Shown here: positions 34,713 through 44,759 of the stretch, piece after piece
How positions within the stretch are numbered: position 1 is the first letter of the stretch
How the letters are laid out: every line of letters begins with the position of its first letter
Source of the DNA: Rhizobium skierniewicense
GTDB lineage: Bacteria > Pseudomonadota > Alphaproteobacteria > Rhizobiales > Rhizobiaceae
Reading direction: 5' to 3'
Assembly (NCBI RefSeq): GCF_014196515.1
Contig: NZ_JACIDV010000012.1
Location: 62,001 to 126,000, forward strand
Length of the DNA stretch: 64,000 bases
Notes under the pieces: model-generated
The model's input: the letters and a program-made list of their open reading frames with translations, nothing else
Told to the model about the DNA's origin: nothing
Databases searched by the model: none
Position numbers and translations under genes: made by a program

Positions 34713-35521
34713 GCAAGATTGCGGCTTCGGCCAGAATTCACCCGATGTCTTTCATCGAAGACGGTGCGGTCGTCGGTGAAAACGTCGTTGTCGGTCCGTT
34801 TTGCCATGTTGGCTCGAAAGTCACTTTGCATGATGACGTTCAGTTGATCAGCCACGTCGTTGTGCTGGGCTGCACGACCGTCGGCAAGGGCACAAAGATC
34901 TGGCCGTCCGCAGTCATCGGTGGAGATTCGCAGAGTGCCCATCATAGCGCTGTTGATACGACACTCGTGATTGGCGAAAATTGTACAATTCGCGAGGGTG
35001 TGACGATGAACACCGGCACCGTCGAGCATGGCGGCACCACTGTTATCGGCAACAACAATCTCTTTCTGGCTTACGCGCATGTGGCACATGACTGCCGCCT
35101 CGGCAATCATGTCATCCTTTCGAATAATGTCATGCTGGCTGGCCATGTCACGATCGAAGATCGCGCCATTCTGGGCGGCGGCTCCGCCGTCCACCAGTTC
35201 ACCCGCGTCGGCCGCCAGGCTTTCATCGGCGGGCTGTCTGCCGTCAGCTATGATGTCATTCCCTATGGTATGCTGAACGGCAATCCGGGTATTCTCAGCG
35301 GGCTCAACATTGTTGGAATGACCCGTGCGGGCATCGAGCGGGCTGAAATCCACAAGGTTCGACGCGCCTACAAGCAGATATTTGAAAGCGAAGGCAGCGT
35401 GCGGGCGAACGCTGCTGCTGTTCGTGACGAGTTTCTGGACTGCCCACAGGCGCTTGAAATCATCGACTTTATTGCCGCCGCCAATGACAGGGCCATCTCT
35501 TCGCCCAACCGTGGAAAATAG
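34709..35521 (+). CDS. lpxA: Acyl-[ACP]--UDP-N-acetylglucosamine O-acyltransferase
   Basis: LpxA performs the first step of lipid A synthesis. The 270-residue protein is a left-handed beta-helix (hexapeptide repeats from [20 protein letters not shown] onward) with the [19 protein letters not shown] region that holds the catalytic His, then a C-terminal helical domain. It overlaps fabZ by four bases (ATGA). Length fits the family (about 262-270). Confidence 0.97.
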   Translation: MSKIAASARIHPMSFIEDGAVVGENVVVGPFCHVGSKVTLHDDVQLISHVVVLGCTTVGKGTKIWPSAVIGGDSQSAHHSAVDTTLVIGENCTIREGVTMNTGTVEHGGTTVIGNNNLFLAYAHVAHDCRLGNHVILSNNVMLAGHVTIEDRAILGGGSAVHQFTRVGRQAFIGGLSAVSYDVIPYGMLNGNPGILSGLNIVGMTRAGIERAEIHKVRRAYKQIFESEGSVRANAAAVRDEFLDCPQALEIIDFIAAANDRAISSPNRGK

Positions 35522-35524
35522 CCC

Positions 35525-36391
35525 GTGTCAGAGGATGTGGGGCGTCTGGCGATCATCGCGGGCAGCGGGTTTCTTCCCTATTATGTGGCGGAAGCTGCAC
35601 GAGACGCCGGGGAGACGCCCTTCATCATCCGCTTGCAGAACCATGCCGATCTCGACTGGTCGCAGTTTGAAAATGCTTCGATCAGCATTGGCGACGTGTC
35701 GAGCCTCGGCAAACTCTTGGCGAGCCACGGCATAGGCCGTGTCGTTCTATCCGGGGCTGTTTCCCATAGACCGGAGTGGCGGGAAATCCGGCCCAATTTC
35801 AAGATGATCGCGAAGGTGCCGTCGATCATCCGCACGCTTCTGTCCGGCGGTGACGACACGGTGCTTCAGATGGTGATCGGGCTGATTGAGGCCCAAGGCG
35901 CGCGGGTGATCGGCGCCCATGAGATCGCACCAGGTCTGCTGGCGACCACAGGGTCTCTGGGAAAGATAGAGCCCAGCGATGAGGATCGTCGTGATATTGC
36001 CAAGGCAGCGCGTGCAGCGCTTGCGCTGGGCGCGCTCGATGTGGGGCAGGGTTCTGTTTCCGTCGGCGGTCGTCTCGTTGCGCTGGAGGGCGTTGAGGGC
36101 ACCGACGGAATGCTCGCTCGTGTGGCCTTACTGCGTGCCGAAGGCCGTATTTCCAGCCGCCGAAAGGGCGTTCTGGTCAAACTGTGCAAACCCCAGCAGG
36201 ATATCCGCGCCGATTTGCCGACCATTGGTCCCTCGACGGTACAGAACGCCGCCAAGGCCGGGCTTGCCGGCATTGCCGTGGAAGCGGGCAGGGCTTTCGT
36301 GCTCGACCGCGAGACCATGTTGCAGGCAGCCAATGAGGCGGGGTTGTTTGTCTGCGGTATCGATACAGGGCTTGTGGGAGAATTGATGTGA
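35525..36391 (+). CDS. lpxI: UDP-2,3-diacylglucosamine pyrophosphatase LpxI
   Basis: LpxI (DUF1009) hydrolyses UDP-2,3-diacylglucosamine to lipid X, replacing LpxH in alphaproteobacteria. The GTG start at 35525 gives MSEDVGRLAIIAGSGFLPYY, typical of the family. Further blocks are HEIAPGLLATTGSLGKIEPS, EGTDGMLARVALLR and a C-terminal DLPTIGPSTVQNAAKAGLAG. It lies three bases after lpxA and overlaps lpxB by four (GTGA). Confidence 0.95.
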   Translation: MSEDVGRLAIIAGSGFLPYYVAEAARDAGETPFIIRLQNHADLDWSQFENASISIGDVSSLGKLLASHGIGRVVLSGAVSHRPEWREIRPNFKMIAKVPSIIRTLLSGGDDTVLQMVIGLIEAQGARVIGAHEIAPGLLATTGSLGKIEPSDEDRRDIAKAARAALALGALDVGQGSVSVGGRLVALEGVEGTDGMLARVALLRAEGRISSRRKGVLVKLCKPQQDIRADLPTIGPSTVQNAAKAGLAGIAVEAGRAFVLDRETMLQAANEAGLFVCGIDTGLVGELM

Positions 36392-37584
36392 CCGACAGCG
36401 TGCTCAAGCTTGCCGTCATCGCGGGTGAAGTCTCCGGGGATCTGCTGGGTGCTGATCTGGTGCGGGCTTTGAAAGCGCAATATTCAGGTCGGATCGAACT
36501 GTCGGGTGTCGGTGGCGACGCCTTGATGGCTGAAGGTCTGGTTTCGTTCTTCGATTACTCGGAACTTTCGATCATGGGCTTCACCCAGGTCCTGAAAAAA
36601 CTGCCGCAACTGATTGCAAGAATCAAGGAAACGACGAATGCCATCATCGCGGCCAAACCAGATGTTTTGTTGATCATCGACAGCCCGGATTTCACGCACC
36701 GTGTGGCAAGGCGCGTTCGTAAAGCCATGCCCAATCTGCCTGTCGTCAACTATGTCTGCCCCAGTGTATGGGCCTGGAAAGAACAGCGCGCGGCGGCGAT
36801 GGTGTCCTATGTCGACCACGTCCTGGCGCTGTTGCCGTTCGAGCCGGACACCATGCGCCGCCTTGGCGGTCCACCGACCACGTTCGTCGGTCACCGCCTG
36901 AGTGTGGACAAGGACCTGCTTGCTGTTCGCGAGGCGCGTGCGGCGCGGCCCTTGCCAACCGCAGGTGAGCCGAGAACCATTCTCTTGCTGCCGGGTTCAC
37001 GTTCGACGGAAACGACCCGCTTGATGGAGCCGTTCCAAACAGCAGCGACAGATTTTGTCGAGCGCAACGGGCCGACCCGTTTCGTGCTTCCCACGGTTCC
37101 CCGTCAGGAAGGGCGCATCCGTGAACTTGCCGCGTCTTGGCCAGATTACATCCGTCCCGAAATCGGTACGGATACCGCATTCAAATGGAAAGCGTTCGCT
37201 GAAGCCGACGCCGCGATTGCTGCATCCGGCACCGTTATTCTGGAGCTCGCCCTTGCCAACGTGCCCGTCGTATCCGTCTACAAGACGGACTGGATTTTCA
37301 CGATGCTGAGCAGGCGCATAAAGACCTGGACCGGTGCGCTTCCCAACTTGATTGCGGACTACGCAGTGGTGCCTGAATATATCAACGAGGTCGTACGCGC
37401 CGGCTCCATGTTGCGCTGGGCCGAGCGCCTGTCATCCGATACGCTCCAGCGGAAGGCAATGCTGGAAGGCTTTGCGCTGGTGCAGGAGAGATTGCGAACG
37501 ACACGCCCGCCGGGTGAGGTCGGAGCAGAAATACTACTGTCCACCTATCGGCTCAAGACAGGTGCATTCGGTCGCGCGACATGA
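36388..37584 (+). CDS. lpxB: Lipid-A-disaccharide synthase
   Basis: LpxB joins lipid X and UDP-diacylglucosamine into the lipid A disaccharide at the inner membrane. It starts at a GTG overlapping the lpxI stop. The 398-residue GT19 protein shows LAVIAGEVSGDLLGADLVRA, the VVNYVCPSVWAWKEQRA block, LLPGSRSTETTRLMEPF, and ASGTVILELALANVPVV. It closes the run of coupled lipid A genes and is followed by a terminator at 37787-37816. Confidence 0.97.
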   Translation: MTDSVLKLAVIAGEVSGDLLGADLVRALKAQYSGRIELSGVGGDALMAEGLVSFFDYSELSIMGFTQVLKKLPQLIARIKETTNAIIAAKPDVLLIIDSPDFTHRVARRVRKAMPNLPVVNYVCPSVWAWKEQRAAAMVSYVDHVLALLPFEPDTMRRLGGPPTTFVGHRLSVDKDLLAVREARAARPLPTAGEPRTILLLPGSRSTETTRLMEPFQTAATDFVERNGPTRFVLPTVPRQEGRIRELAASWPDYIRPEIGTDTAFKWKAFAEADAAIAASGTVILELALANVPVVSVYKTDWIFTMLSRRIKTWTGALPNLIADYAVVPEYINEVVRAGSMLRWAERLSSDTLQRKAMLEGFALVQERLRTTRPPGEVGAEILLSTYRLKTGAFGRAT

Positions 37585-37700
37585 CATTGGCCATAATGCT
37601 CGAGGAGATGCATTTCGCCCGCGATGGCTTCTTGCGTGCCGTCTCCATTTAGGAAAGAAACGTCCAAGAAATCAGCCCGCCGGAGATCGTACGCGCGACA

Positions 37701-37730
37701 CTGAAAACGCCTGAACGGAGACGTTTTCAG
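37701..37730. other. 9-bp perfect inverted repeat in the lpxB-gltA gap
   Basis: CTGAAAACG pairs with CGTTTTCAG over a 12-base loop. No T-tract follows. It may be an intergenic palindrome of a dispersed type or an mRNA 3' structure. Confidence 0.4.
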
Positions 37731-37786
37731 GGATGTCGACGCATTGATAATGGCACTGAACATTGTTGATACAGCTATAATCGTAG

Positions 37787-37816
37787 AAAAAGCCGGGCAG
37801 AAAACCCGGCTTTTTT
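37787..37816. terminator. Bidirectional terminator between convergent lpxB and gltA
   Basis: AAAAAGCCGGG pairs with CCCGGCTTTTT over a 7-base loop. T-tracts lie on both strands (T6 on plus, T5 on minus), so it can serve both genes. The gltA stop is 22 bases away. Confidence 0.9.
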
Positions 37817-37837
37817 GTTCGTTATAACGGTTAAAGC

Positions 37838-39127
37838 TTAGCGCTTTGAGACTGGTGTGTAATCGCGCTTTGCCGCGCCCGTATAGAGCTGGCGAGGGCG
37901 GCCAATGCGCTGCTGCGGATCTTCGATCATTTCGTTCCACTGTGCGATCCAGCCGACGGTGCGGGCGAGCGCGAACAGAACGGTGAACATGGTCGTTGGG
38001 AAGCCGAGCGCCTTCAGCGTGATGCCAGAGTAGAAATCGACGTTCGGATATAGCTTCTTCTCGACAAAGTAGGGATCGGACAGAGCAATCTTCTCGAGCT
38101 CGAGAGCAACCTGCATGATCGGGTCGTCACCATTGCCGGTGGCTTCCAGAACTTCATACATCGTCTTCTGCATGATCTTGGCGCGCGGGTCGTAGTTCTT
38201 ATAGACGCGGTGACCAAAGCCCATCAGGCGGAACGGGTCGTTCTTGTCCTTGGCGCGGGCGATGTATTCAGGAATGCGATCGACCGAACCGATTTCGTTG
38301 AGCATGTTGAGCGCAGCTTCGTTGGCGCCACCGTGAGCAGGGCCCCAAAGGCAGGCGATGCCAGCGGCAATACACGCGAACGGGTTTGCACCGGAAGAGC
38401 CGGCAAGGCGAACCGTAGATGTCGATGCGTTCTGCTCGTGGTCTGCATGCAGGATGAAGATGCGATCCATGGCGCGAGCCAGTACCGGATCGACCTTGTA
38501 ATCTTCGCATGGCACGGCAAAGCACATGTTGAGGAAGTTGGACGCGTAGTCCAGGTCGTTCTTCGGATACACGAAGGGCTGGCCGATGTGGTATTTATAG
38601 GCCATTGCCGCAATCGTCGGCATCTTGGCGATCATTCGCAGCGAGGCGACCATGCGCTGATGCGGATCGGTGATGTCGGTCGAGTCGTGATAGAAGGCAG
38701 AGAGTGCGCCGACCGTGCCGCACATGACGGCCATCGGGTGGGCGTCGCGGCGATAGCCGGTGAAGAAGCGGCTCATCTGCTCATGCACCATGGTGTGGCG
38801 CGTCACGCGGGTGTCGAAATCCTTCTTCTGCGCGGTCGTGGGCAGTTCGCCGTAGAGCAGCAGATAGCAGGTTTCGAGGAAGTCACCCTGTTCGGCCAGT
38901 TGCTCGATAGGGTAGCCGCGGTGCAACAGAACGCCTTCGTCGCCATCGATGTAGGTGATCTTGGACTCGCAAGACGCAGTCGATGTAAAGCCGGGGTCGT
39001 AGGTGAAGGTGCCGGTATTTTTGTAAAGCGTGCCGATATCGACGACCTTAGGTCCGATCGTGCCTTCTCGGACAGGAAGATCGACCTTATTATCGCCGAG
39101 TGTCACTGTCGCGCTAGTTTCCGTCAT
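37838..39127 (-). CDS. gltA: Citrate synthase
   Basis: GltA condenses oxaloacetate with acetyl-CoA to start the TCA cycle. The start at 39127 follows GGAGGT and gives the 429-residue protein [20 protein letters not shown]; the longer frame upstream is not supported. The active-site blocks are present: [15 protein letters not shown] with the first His, [18 protein letters not shown] with the second His, and the later DFYSGI segment with the catalytic Asp. It is the hexameric type-II-length form of Gram-negative bacteria. Confidence 0.97.
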   Translation of the reverse strand: MTETSATVTLGDNKVDLPVREGTIGPKVVDIGTLYKNTGTFTYDPGFTSTASCESKITYIDGDEGVLLHRGYPIEQLAEQGDFLETCYLLLYGELPTTAQKKDFDTRVTRHTMVHEQMSRFFTGYRRDAHPMAVMCGTVGALSAFYHDSTDITDPHQRMVASLRMIAKMPTIAAMAYKYHIGQPFVYPKNDLDYASNFLNMCFAVPCEDYKVDPVLARAMDRIFILHADHEQNASTSTVRLAGSSGANPFACIAAGIACLWGPAHGGANEAALNMLNEIGSVDRIPEYIARAKDKNDPFRLMGFGHRVYKNYDPRAKIMQKTMYEVLEATGNGDDPIMQVALELEKIALSDPYFVEKKLYPNVDFYSGITLKALGFPTTMFTVLFALARTVGWIAQWNEMIEDPQQRIGRPRQLYTGAAKRDYTPVSKR

Positions 39128-39361
39128 ACCATACCTCCGAAATATGCAGGCGATGCGGGGACGCATCAGCCAGTTTAAGCGTCAGCGATTTAGCTATATG
39201 ATCTGCGCGATAAAGCCAAGCTATTCAAAGGCCGAATTGTGCATCGCGGCATTCCAAAGTCCTGAAATGGAGCATTTCTACGGCATCCTGTTTCATTCTA
39301 GGTCAATGCTTCCTTAATCACGCAAGCCGTTGCAATCTGCCTTTTCCGGTTGCAAACTAAG

Positions 39362-39376
39362 CCCCTGCGGCAGGGG
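39362..39376 (+). promoter_or_regulatory. Hairpin that sequesters the probable comEC ribosome-binding site
   Basis: CCCCTG pairs with CAGGGG around CGG. The only purine-rich stretch before the comEC GTG (39388) is AGGGGG at 39372-39377, most of which lies in the right arm. If this is the RBS, comEC translation would be held low. Confidence 0.45.
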
Positions 39377-39387
39377 GCGCCAGTCGT

Positions 39388-41874
39388 GTGAACGTTCAGG
39401 AAGACAAACGGCATATCCGTGCTGCAGCAACGGGTTTCGTCTCACAGACGGACCTCGATGATCTGTTGTCTCCTTTGCATACTTCAAGAGGCGCTATAGC
39501 CTCATCCGGTCAGACGCCAGACCGCGTGAAACCTCTGACCTTCCGGGTCTACGAATGGTTTCGTCGGTGTGTTGCGCAGGAAGATGCCTATCGGCAAGGC
39601 TTTCTTTTCGTTCCGGTGTTCATCGCGGCAGGCGCGGCCCTCTGGTTTTTCCTTCCTGTAACACCATCAGTATTGATACTTTCAGGCGTCGCCATTTGCT
39701 TGGCCGCCCTGGCCGTTGCCACATATCATCATCCGGGCGTGACGCCTGCTGTTTTCAAGGCACTGACACTCGTTCTGGCGGGGATGCTCCTCTCTGACTG
39801 GGAGGCAAGGCGGGCAGGGACTGTCATTCTCGATACGCCCGTCACGACGACCGTCAGCGGTACGGTTGAGCGCCGAGAACTGGATGCCAGGGGGTATTGG
39901 CGATATCTGATCGAACTGAAATCCACCTCGGACCCGACCCTTACACGCCCGCCGAAACACGTCTCAGTCGTGTCGCGCAGTCGCCATGAGGCGATTGGCA
40001 TCGGCCAGACAATCAGCGGCAAGGCCCGCCTTTCACCGCCTTCCGGTCCGGCACTACCCGGGCTCAACGATTTCGCCTTCTCGTCTTTCTTCAACGGCAT
40101 CGGTGCAACCGGATTTTTCTACGGCGCACCAAAGGCTATGCCGTCAAGTCAGGAACAGCCAGAAACAAAGACGTGGACCCAAACCGCCGATACGTGGCTC
40201 TACACACTTCGAAGCAACATCGCCCAGCGTATTCGTGACTTGATCGGTGGGGATGCCGGTGCCTTTGCGGCATCGATTGTCACCGATGAGAGACGTGCGA
40301 TTTCCAACGATACCATGGAGGCGCTTCGCGTTTCGGGGCTGGCGCACATCGTTGCGATCTCGGGGCTCAATATGGCGCTTGCGGCCGGCATCTTCTTTGT
40401 GGGACTGCGCACAGCATTCAGCCTGTTTCCGAGGTTTTCGCAGCGTTGGCCGGTCAAGAAAATATCCGCCTTTGCCGCACTCCTGATGACGCTGGCATAC
40501 TACCTCATTTCCGGTTTTGCGGTCTCAGCCGAGCGCGCTTGGTTGATGATGTCGATCATGCTGTTTGCCGTGTTGGTCGACAGGCCGTCGATCAGCTTGC
40601 GCAACGTGGCGCTGTCGGCAATCGTCATCATCCTGATATCGCCGCATGAAGTCATGGGCCCAAGCTTTCAGATGTCCTTCGCCGCAACAATTGCGCTGGT
40701 TTCCGGTTATGCCGCATGGAGCAGATGGCGCGGCGACCGAGAGCGATTGACGACGGCGCGTCCGCCGTGGTGGGTGTCGCTGTGCTCCAAAGCGGCAACC
40801 ATCATCGGTGGTGTCGTCATCACGTCACTGATCGGTGGCATCTCGACCGCCATCTATTCCATCGAACATTTTCACCGGATCACCGCCTATGGTCTGGCCG
40901 CCAACCTTGCCGCCATGCCGATCATGTCGCTCATCGTCATGCCGTTTGGGCTTGTGGGCATGCTGCTGATGCCGTTCGGACTGGATGGCCCCTTTATCAA
41001 GGTCATGGGTTACGGCATGGCGATGGTCATCGAGATAGCCAAGGAAGTGTCGAGCTGGGGTGGCGACACCACAATTGGACGCCAGAACGGATGGTTTCTC
41101 GCGGTATCAACGACCGGCTTCATGCTGATCGCACTGCTGCGGACACGGCTTGCCCTGATCGGGATTCCCTTCATAGTCGCTGGGCTGATGATGCTTGTGA
41201 CAGAGCAATGGCGCATCAAGCCGGATGTGTTGATTTACGAAGATGGCTCTCTCGTCGCTCTGCTGTCGAAAGATGCCGTTGCAACCACGAAACAGCGAGG
41301 TTCCGGTTTCGTTTACGAACAATGGGAAAGAGCACTGCCGCTGCCAGCTCAGCATGTGGGAGCAAAGATTATAGACGCGCCGCCACCGGATGACGACGAC
41401 CCGGGAGAGACCACGGCTCCATCATCTCGGCGTTTTGCGGCTCTGACGGATGCTGAACGCAGAAACGCCACGCGAGACATGAAGACCGCCGCGTCAACCG
41501 TCGGCTTTTTCACCTGCCGTAAAGACATGTGGTGCATTGCGAAATCGGACAAGGACGTCACGATCGCCGTTGTCTTTAACACCGCCTTCACAGGCACGGC
41601 ATGCGATAGTGCCGATATCGTGGTGACGACACGCCGATCTCCGTTCGCCGCGTGTCGCTCCGGTGCTCTTCTCATCAGCGCAGACACATTGCGACGCACG
41701 GGATCCCTCGAACTTTGGCTTGGAGGGCAGGGGCGGCCTGTTGCGCGTGCCAAAGCCGCGATGCAGGGACAGAACCGGTTGTGGACGATGCATCGCAGCT
41801 ACGATTGGCGTAGCAAAAGCTACGATGACGCATTGCCTGATCATATCCAGCAGATGCTGTCTGTCAGCCAATAG
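39388..41874 (+). CDS. comEC: ComEC/Rec2-family DNA-uptake membrane protein lacking a recognisable nuclease domain
   Basis: The 828-residue protein starts at GTG 39388. It has two membrane segments near residues 65-125, a soluble DUF4131-type region (about 130-230), then the competence domain with many membrane helices beginning near GLAHIVAISGLNMALAAGIF. In full ComEC proteins a C-terminal metallo-beta-lactamase-like domain carries HxHxDH. Here the C-terminal 230 residues (from RIKPDVLIYEDGSLVALLSK) contain no such motif, though a shape reminiscent of the fold remains. It should span the inner membrane and carry single-stranded DNA inward if competence exists. Confidence 0.87.
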   Translation: MNVQEDKRHIRAAATGFVSQTDLDDLLSPLHTSRGAIASSGQTPDRVKPLTFRVYEWFRRCVAQEDAYRQGFLFVPVFIAAGAALWFFLPVTPSVLILSGVAICLAALAVATYHHPGVTPAVFKALTLVLAGMLLSDWEARRAGTVILDTPVTTTVSGTVERRELDARGYWRYLIELKSTSDPTLTRPPKHVSVVSRSRHEAIGIGQTISGKARLSPPSGPALPGLNDFAFSSFFNGIGATGFFYGAPKAMPSSQEQPETKTWTQTADTWLYTLRSNIAQRIRDLIGGDAGAFAASIVTDERRAISNDTMEALRVSGLAHIVAISGLNMALAAGIFFVGLRTAFSLFPRFSQRWPVKKISAFAALLMTLAYYLISGFAVSAERAWLMMSIMLFAVLVDRPSISLRNVALSAIVIILISPHEVMGPSFQMSFAATIALVSGYAAWSRWRGDRERLTTARPPWWVSLCSKAATIIGGVVITSLIGGISTAIYSIEHFHRITAYGLAANLAAMPIMSLIVMPFGLVGMLLMPFGLDGPFIKVMGYGMAMVIEIAKEVSSWGGDTTIGRQNGWFLAVSTTGFMLIALLRTRLALIGIPFIVAGLMMLVTEQWRIKPDVLIYEDGSLVALLSKDAVATTKQRGSGFVYEQWERALPLPAQHVGAKIIDAPPPDDDDPGETTAPSSRRFAALTDAERRNATRDMKTAASTVGFFTCRKDMWCIAKSDKDVTIAVVFNTAFTGTACDSADIVVTTRRSPFAACRSGALLISADTLRRTGSLELWLGGQGRPVARAKAAMQGQNRLWTMHRSYDWRSKSYDDALPDHIQQMLSVSQ

Positions 41875-41895
41875 GCGCCCGCTCCGATCATTTAC

Positions 41896-42573
41896 CTATC
41901 TGGTGCGCAAGTCTTCCAGCCACTCTCCAGATGCTCTCGCTTCAGCCTCATGCTCGGCATCGCGCCAAACCTCCTGCAGTGCCGCTGTTTCCCATTTCTT
42001 CATGGACGGAAGAGACAGCAGCAATTGCTTGTAGGTCTCACTTTTCTCCGACAAACCCGTTCCATAAGTCTGAAACCGAAACGCAACAGGGCAGAAAAAA
42101 GCATCAACCGCCGTGAGGGTCTGTCCAGCAAGAAATGGACCTCCGAACTCAGAAAGGCCCTGCTGCCATAGAGCATCGATGCGGGAGATGTCATGCTGGA
42201 GGCTCCCGGTGATCTGGCTTGGTTTGATCCGTAGACCGACGCACATGGGGTGCTGGTTGCGCAGCGTCGAGAAGCCCGCATGCATTTCCGCAACCGCTGA
42301 CCTGGACCAAGCGCGTGCTTTCGCGTCATCGGCCCAAACACCTGGGTGTCGTTCGCCCAAATATTCAATGATCGAAACGGATTCCCAAATCGTAAGATCA
42401 CCATCAACGAGGCATGGGACCTTGCCTGTTGGCGAGAACGACTGGAAGTCGTGAACAGTCTCCCCAAACGGCACCAGCTTTTCCTCAAACGGTATAGCAA
42501 GTTCTTCCATCAGGACCCAGGGCCGCAAGGACCAGGAAGAGTAGTTCTTATTGGTTATGTAAAGCTGATACAT
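41896..42573 (-). CDS. Glutathione S-transferase family protein
   Basis: The 225-residue protein has an N-terminal thioredoxin-fold domain (MYQLYITNKNYSSWSLRPWV, with SPTGKVPCLVDGDLTIWES binding the glutathione gamma-glutamyl part) and an all-helical C-terminal domain (LAGQTLTAVDAFFCPVAFRF). The Ser pair in NYSSWSLRPW suggests a Ser-type active site. The substrate cannot be named. It is convergent with comEC, with only 21 bases between the stops. Confidence 0.9.
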   Translation of the reverse strand: MYQLYITNKNYSSWSLRPWVLMEELAIPFEEKLVPFGETVHDFQSFSPTGKVPCLVDGDLTIWESVSIIEYLGERHPGVWADDAKARAWSRSAVAEMHAGFSTLRNQHPMCVGLRIKPSQITGSLQHDISRIDALWQQGLSEFGGPFLAGQTLTAVDAFFCPVAFRFQTYGTGLSEKSETYKQLLLSLPSMKKWETAALQEVWRDAEHEAEARASGEWLEDLRTR

Positions 42574-42968
42574 CCGAAGCCCCCTGTTGAAGAACCGTGT
42601 TACCGCAGGTCATGTGATGGATACAGAGGGCCTACGAGATGGAAGACTTCAATTTATTTGATGCTTGGTAATCCATGCGAGACTGAAAAAAGGGGTGCTT
42701 CGACACGACTTCCGGGTCAAAGGCCATCATGAACACATCACTGAAAAACATCTGGAAGCGCAATCGTCATGCGGCTCATGACATCAAGGTCATCGCCAAC
42801 ATACCGGCGGTAACGTGACGGGATAACGCGGCGCAAATCGCACTCCCGCGACCATCAAAATCAAGGCTCCAGCAATCAGCAGCAATTTGAGACGAAATCA
42901 GCGCAGCGGAAGCCGCGCTGTGGCGAGAAAACGCCAGAGAATTTCGCGACCCAAACCATGCGATGTGC
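42574..42968. other. Gene-poor gap between the GST gene and lexA
   Basis: Within 395 bases I see only one weak candidate: a 29-codon plus-strand ORF at 42729-42818 (MNTSLKNIWKRNRHAAHDIK...) with AAAGG before its ATG. I cannot support it further. On the minus strand a short hydrophobic frame near 42790-42880 lacks a good start. No terminator or RNA gene is evident. Confidence 0.3.
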
Positions 42969-43682
42969 TCAATGGTACCGACGAATGAGACCGACCAGCT
43001 TGCCTTGGATTTTTACACGATCCGGTCCAAAAATTCGTGTCTCGTACGCCGGGTTTGCAGCTTCCAATGCAATGGATGCGCCCTTGCGGCGGAAACGCTT
43101 CAATGTCGCCTCCTCATCATCCACGAGCGCAACAACGATATCGCCGGGGCTTGCTGTGCTTCCGTCGCGAATAATGACAGTATCGCCGTCAAAAATTCCC
43201 GCCTCGATCATCGAATCGCCTTTGACCTCAAGCGCATAATGCTCGCCTGAACCCAGCATATCCATGGGCACGACAACGTCATGCGTATTGTTTTGAATGG
43301 CGGAGATGGGAACGCCTGCTGCGATGCGTCCCATGACAGGAACACTGACGGCGTTGGACAGGGCGTCGTTTGCCGGTGCTGGCGGCTCGACTGTCTTCGA
43401 TTTGCCGAGGCTGCCTTCAATCACGCTTGGTGAAAACCCGCGTGGCGGCTTTGCTGGGGGAGTGTAGGACTCAGGAAGCTTGATGACTTCGAGCGCCCGG
43501 GCACGATTGGGTAGTCGGCGAATGAATCCGCGTTCTTCCAAGGCTGTTATCAGCCTGTGAATGCCGGATTTCGAGGCGAGGTCGAGTGCGTCCTTCATTT
43601 CATCGAAGGAGGGGGGCACGCCCGATTCCTTCATCCGTTCATGAATGAAGAGAAGCAATTCCTGCTGTTTGCGCGTGAGCAT
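42969..43682 (-). CDS. lexA: SOS-response repressor LexA
   Basis: LexA represses DNA-repair genes and cleaves itself when RecA filaments form. The start at 43682 gives [20 protein letters not shown]; the longer frame passes through the promoter and operator. It has a winged-helix domain (residues 1-65), a long linker with Pro-rich sequence, and the S24-type protease domain. The cleavage pair is Ala122-Gly123 (GRIAAGVP), and the catalytic dyad is Ser157 (KGDSM) with Lys195 (ATLKRF). Length 237 is typical for Rhizobiales, longer than the 202 of E. coli. A LexA box lies 63 bases upstream, so it represses itself. Confidence 0.97.
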   Translation of the reverse strand: MLTRKQQELLLFIHERMKESGVPPSFDEMKDALDLASKSGIHRLITALEERGFIRRLPNRARALEVIKLPESYTPPAKPPRGFSPSVIEGSLGKSKTVEPPAPANDALSNAVSVPVMGRIAAGVPISAIQNNTHDVVVPMDMLGSGEHYALEVKGDSMIEAGIFDGDTVIIRDGSTASPGDIVVALVDDEEATLKRFRRKGASIALEAANPAYETRIFGPDRVKIQGKLVGLIRRYH

Positions 43683-43744
43683 GGACAATACCCTTGGATT
43701 TCGAGGCGAAGATTCGCGAAACAAATACAGAACAGACACTATAT

Positions 43745-43759
43745 GTTCCATATGTGTTC
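43745..43759. promoter_or_regulatory. LexA (SOS) box upstream of lexA
   Basis: GTTC-CATATGT-GTTC matches the alphaproteobacterial direct-repeat SOS box GTTC-N7-GTTC exactly. It lies 63 bases before the lexA start, where it would overlap the promoter. Confidence 0.88.
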
Positions 43760-43886
43760 TGCAATCCCCTAAAATTTTGTAAAGTTCCTATTATTGTGTG
43801 TCTTTGCGCGTGACATCATCGTCCTGTAGGAAATGTTATAGGAACACGGCGTTGTTTGTCGCCGATAAACGGATGTGGATTTTCAA

Positions 43887-44759
43887 ATGGCTCGCGACAT
43901 CGATCACCTTGTCCTGCCGGTTTCGAGCCTGAAGGAGGCACGTGAACGCCTTTCAGCGCTCGGTTTTACCGTCTCTGCGCGTGCCAAACATCCGTTCGGC
44001 ACAGAGAACGCCTGCGTCTTTTTGAAGGATGGAACCTATCTGGAGCCATTGGCAATCAGCGATGCCGATACGTATTCGATGAATGCCGTGAGCGGGATCG
44101 CCTTCGTCTCAAGGGATAAACGCTTTCGCGATAAGCGTGGCCCGAACGGAATATCTGCCCTTGTTGCCAAGAGCGACAATGCCGATTCGGATCATGAGCA
44201 GTTTGTTGCGGCAGGTTTATCCGGCGGGGATCCATTCTCATTCAGTCGTCCCGTGACATTGCCGGATGGCAACACCTCGCAGGCGAGCTTTCGACTGGCC
44301 TTCGCAGGCGACAACGTGAGTGATGTCTTCTTTTTTTCGTGCCAGCGCATCGCAGCACTTCCGGCTGATCGCTCCGATCTTGAGGGCCACAAAAACGGCG
44401 TCATCGGTATTCGTGAGGTCGTGCTGAGTGCAGACAGACCCAGCAACTTTGAGCGCCTGATAGAGTTGGTTTTCGAAGCGAAGGCCGTTGGCGGAGATGA
44501 GGAAGAACTTTATTTCCAGGCATCGAACGTTGGCCTTCGGCTCGTTACACAGGCAGCAGCCCGGCATCTCCTTGACGTATCCCAGCAACGTATCGGTCCG
44601 GGGTTGAACGGTGAAGCAATTGTCTTTTCCGTGTCCGATCTCGCCGTGACAGCAGCCGTGCTTGCTGCTAATGGCGTTGCATACACGCGTAAGGGCGCTC
44701 GGGTGCTGGTTCAGCCAGCCTCCGGCCAAGGCGCAATATTTGCTTTCGAGGAGTTATGA
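43887..44759 (+). CDS. VOC/glyoxalase-family protein
   Basis: The ATG at 43887 gives [20 protein letters not shown], the usual start of a vicinal-oxygen-chelate domain; a GTG 12 bases earlier is the alternative. The 290 residues look like two VOC repeats: the first with [17 protein letters not shown], the second from about residue 165 ([20 protein letters not shown]). Members bind a metal and act on small molecules, but the reaction here is unknown. The gene overlaps the ATGATG before kdsA, so it is likely cotranscribed with kdsA. Confidence 0.83.
   Translation: MARDIDHLVLPVSSLKEARERLSALGFTVSARAKHPFGTENACVFLKDGTYLEPLAISDADTYSMNAVSGIAFVSRDKRFRDKRGPNGISALVAKSDNADSDHEQFVAAGLSGGDPFSFSRPVTLPDGNTSQASFRLAFAGDNVSDVFFFSCQRIAALPADRSDLEGHKNGVIGIREVVLSADRPSNFERLIELVFEAKAVGGDEEELYFQASNVGLRLVTQAAARHLLDVSQQRIGPGLNGEAIVFSVSDLAVTAAVLAANGVAYTRKGARVLVQPASGQGAIFAFEEL

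Noticed and set aside
38210-39178. 322-codon plus-strand frame opposite gltA
   Set aside because: Antisense of a highly conserved citrate synthase; no RBS and no family resemblance.
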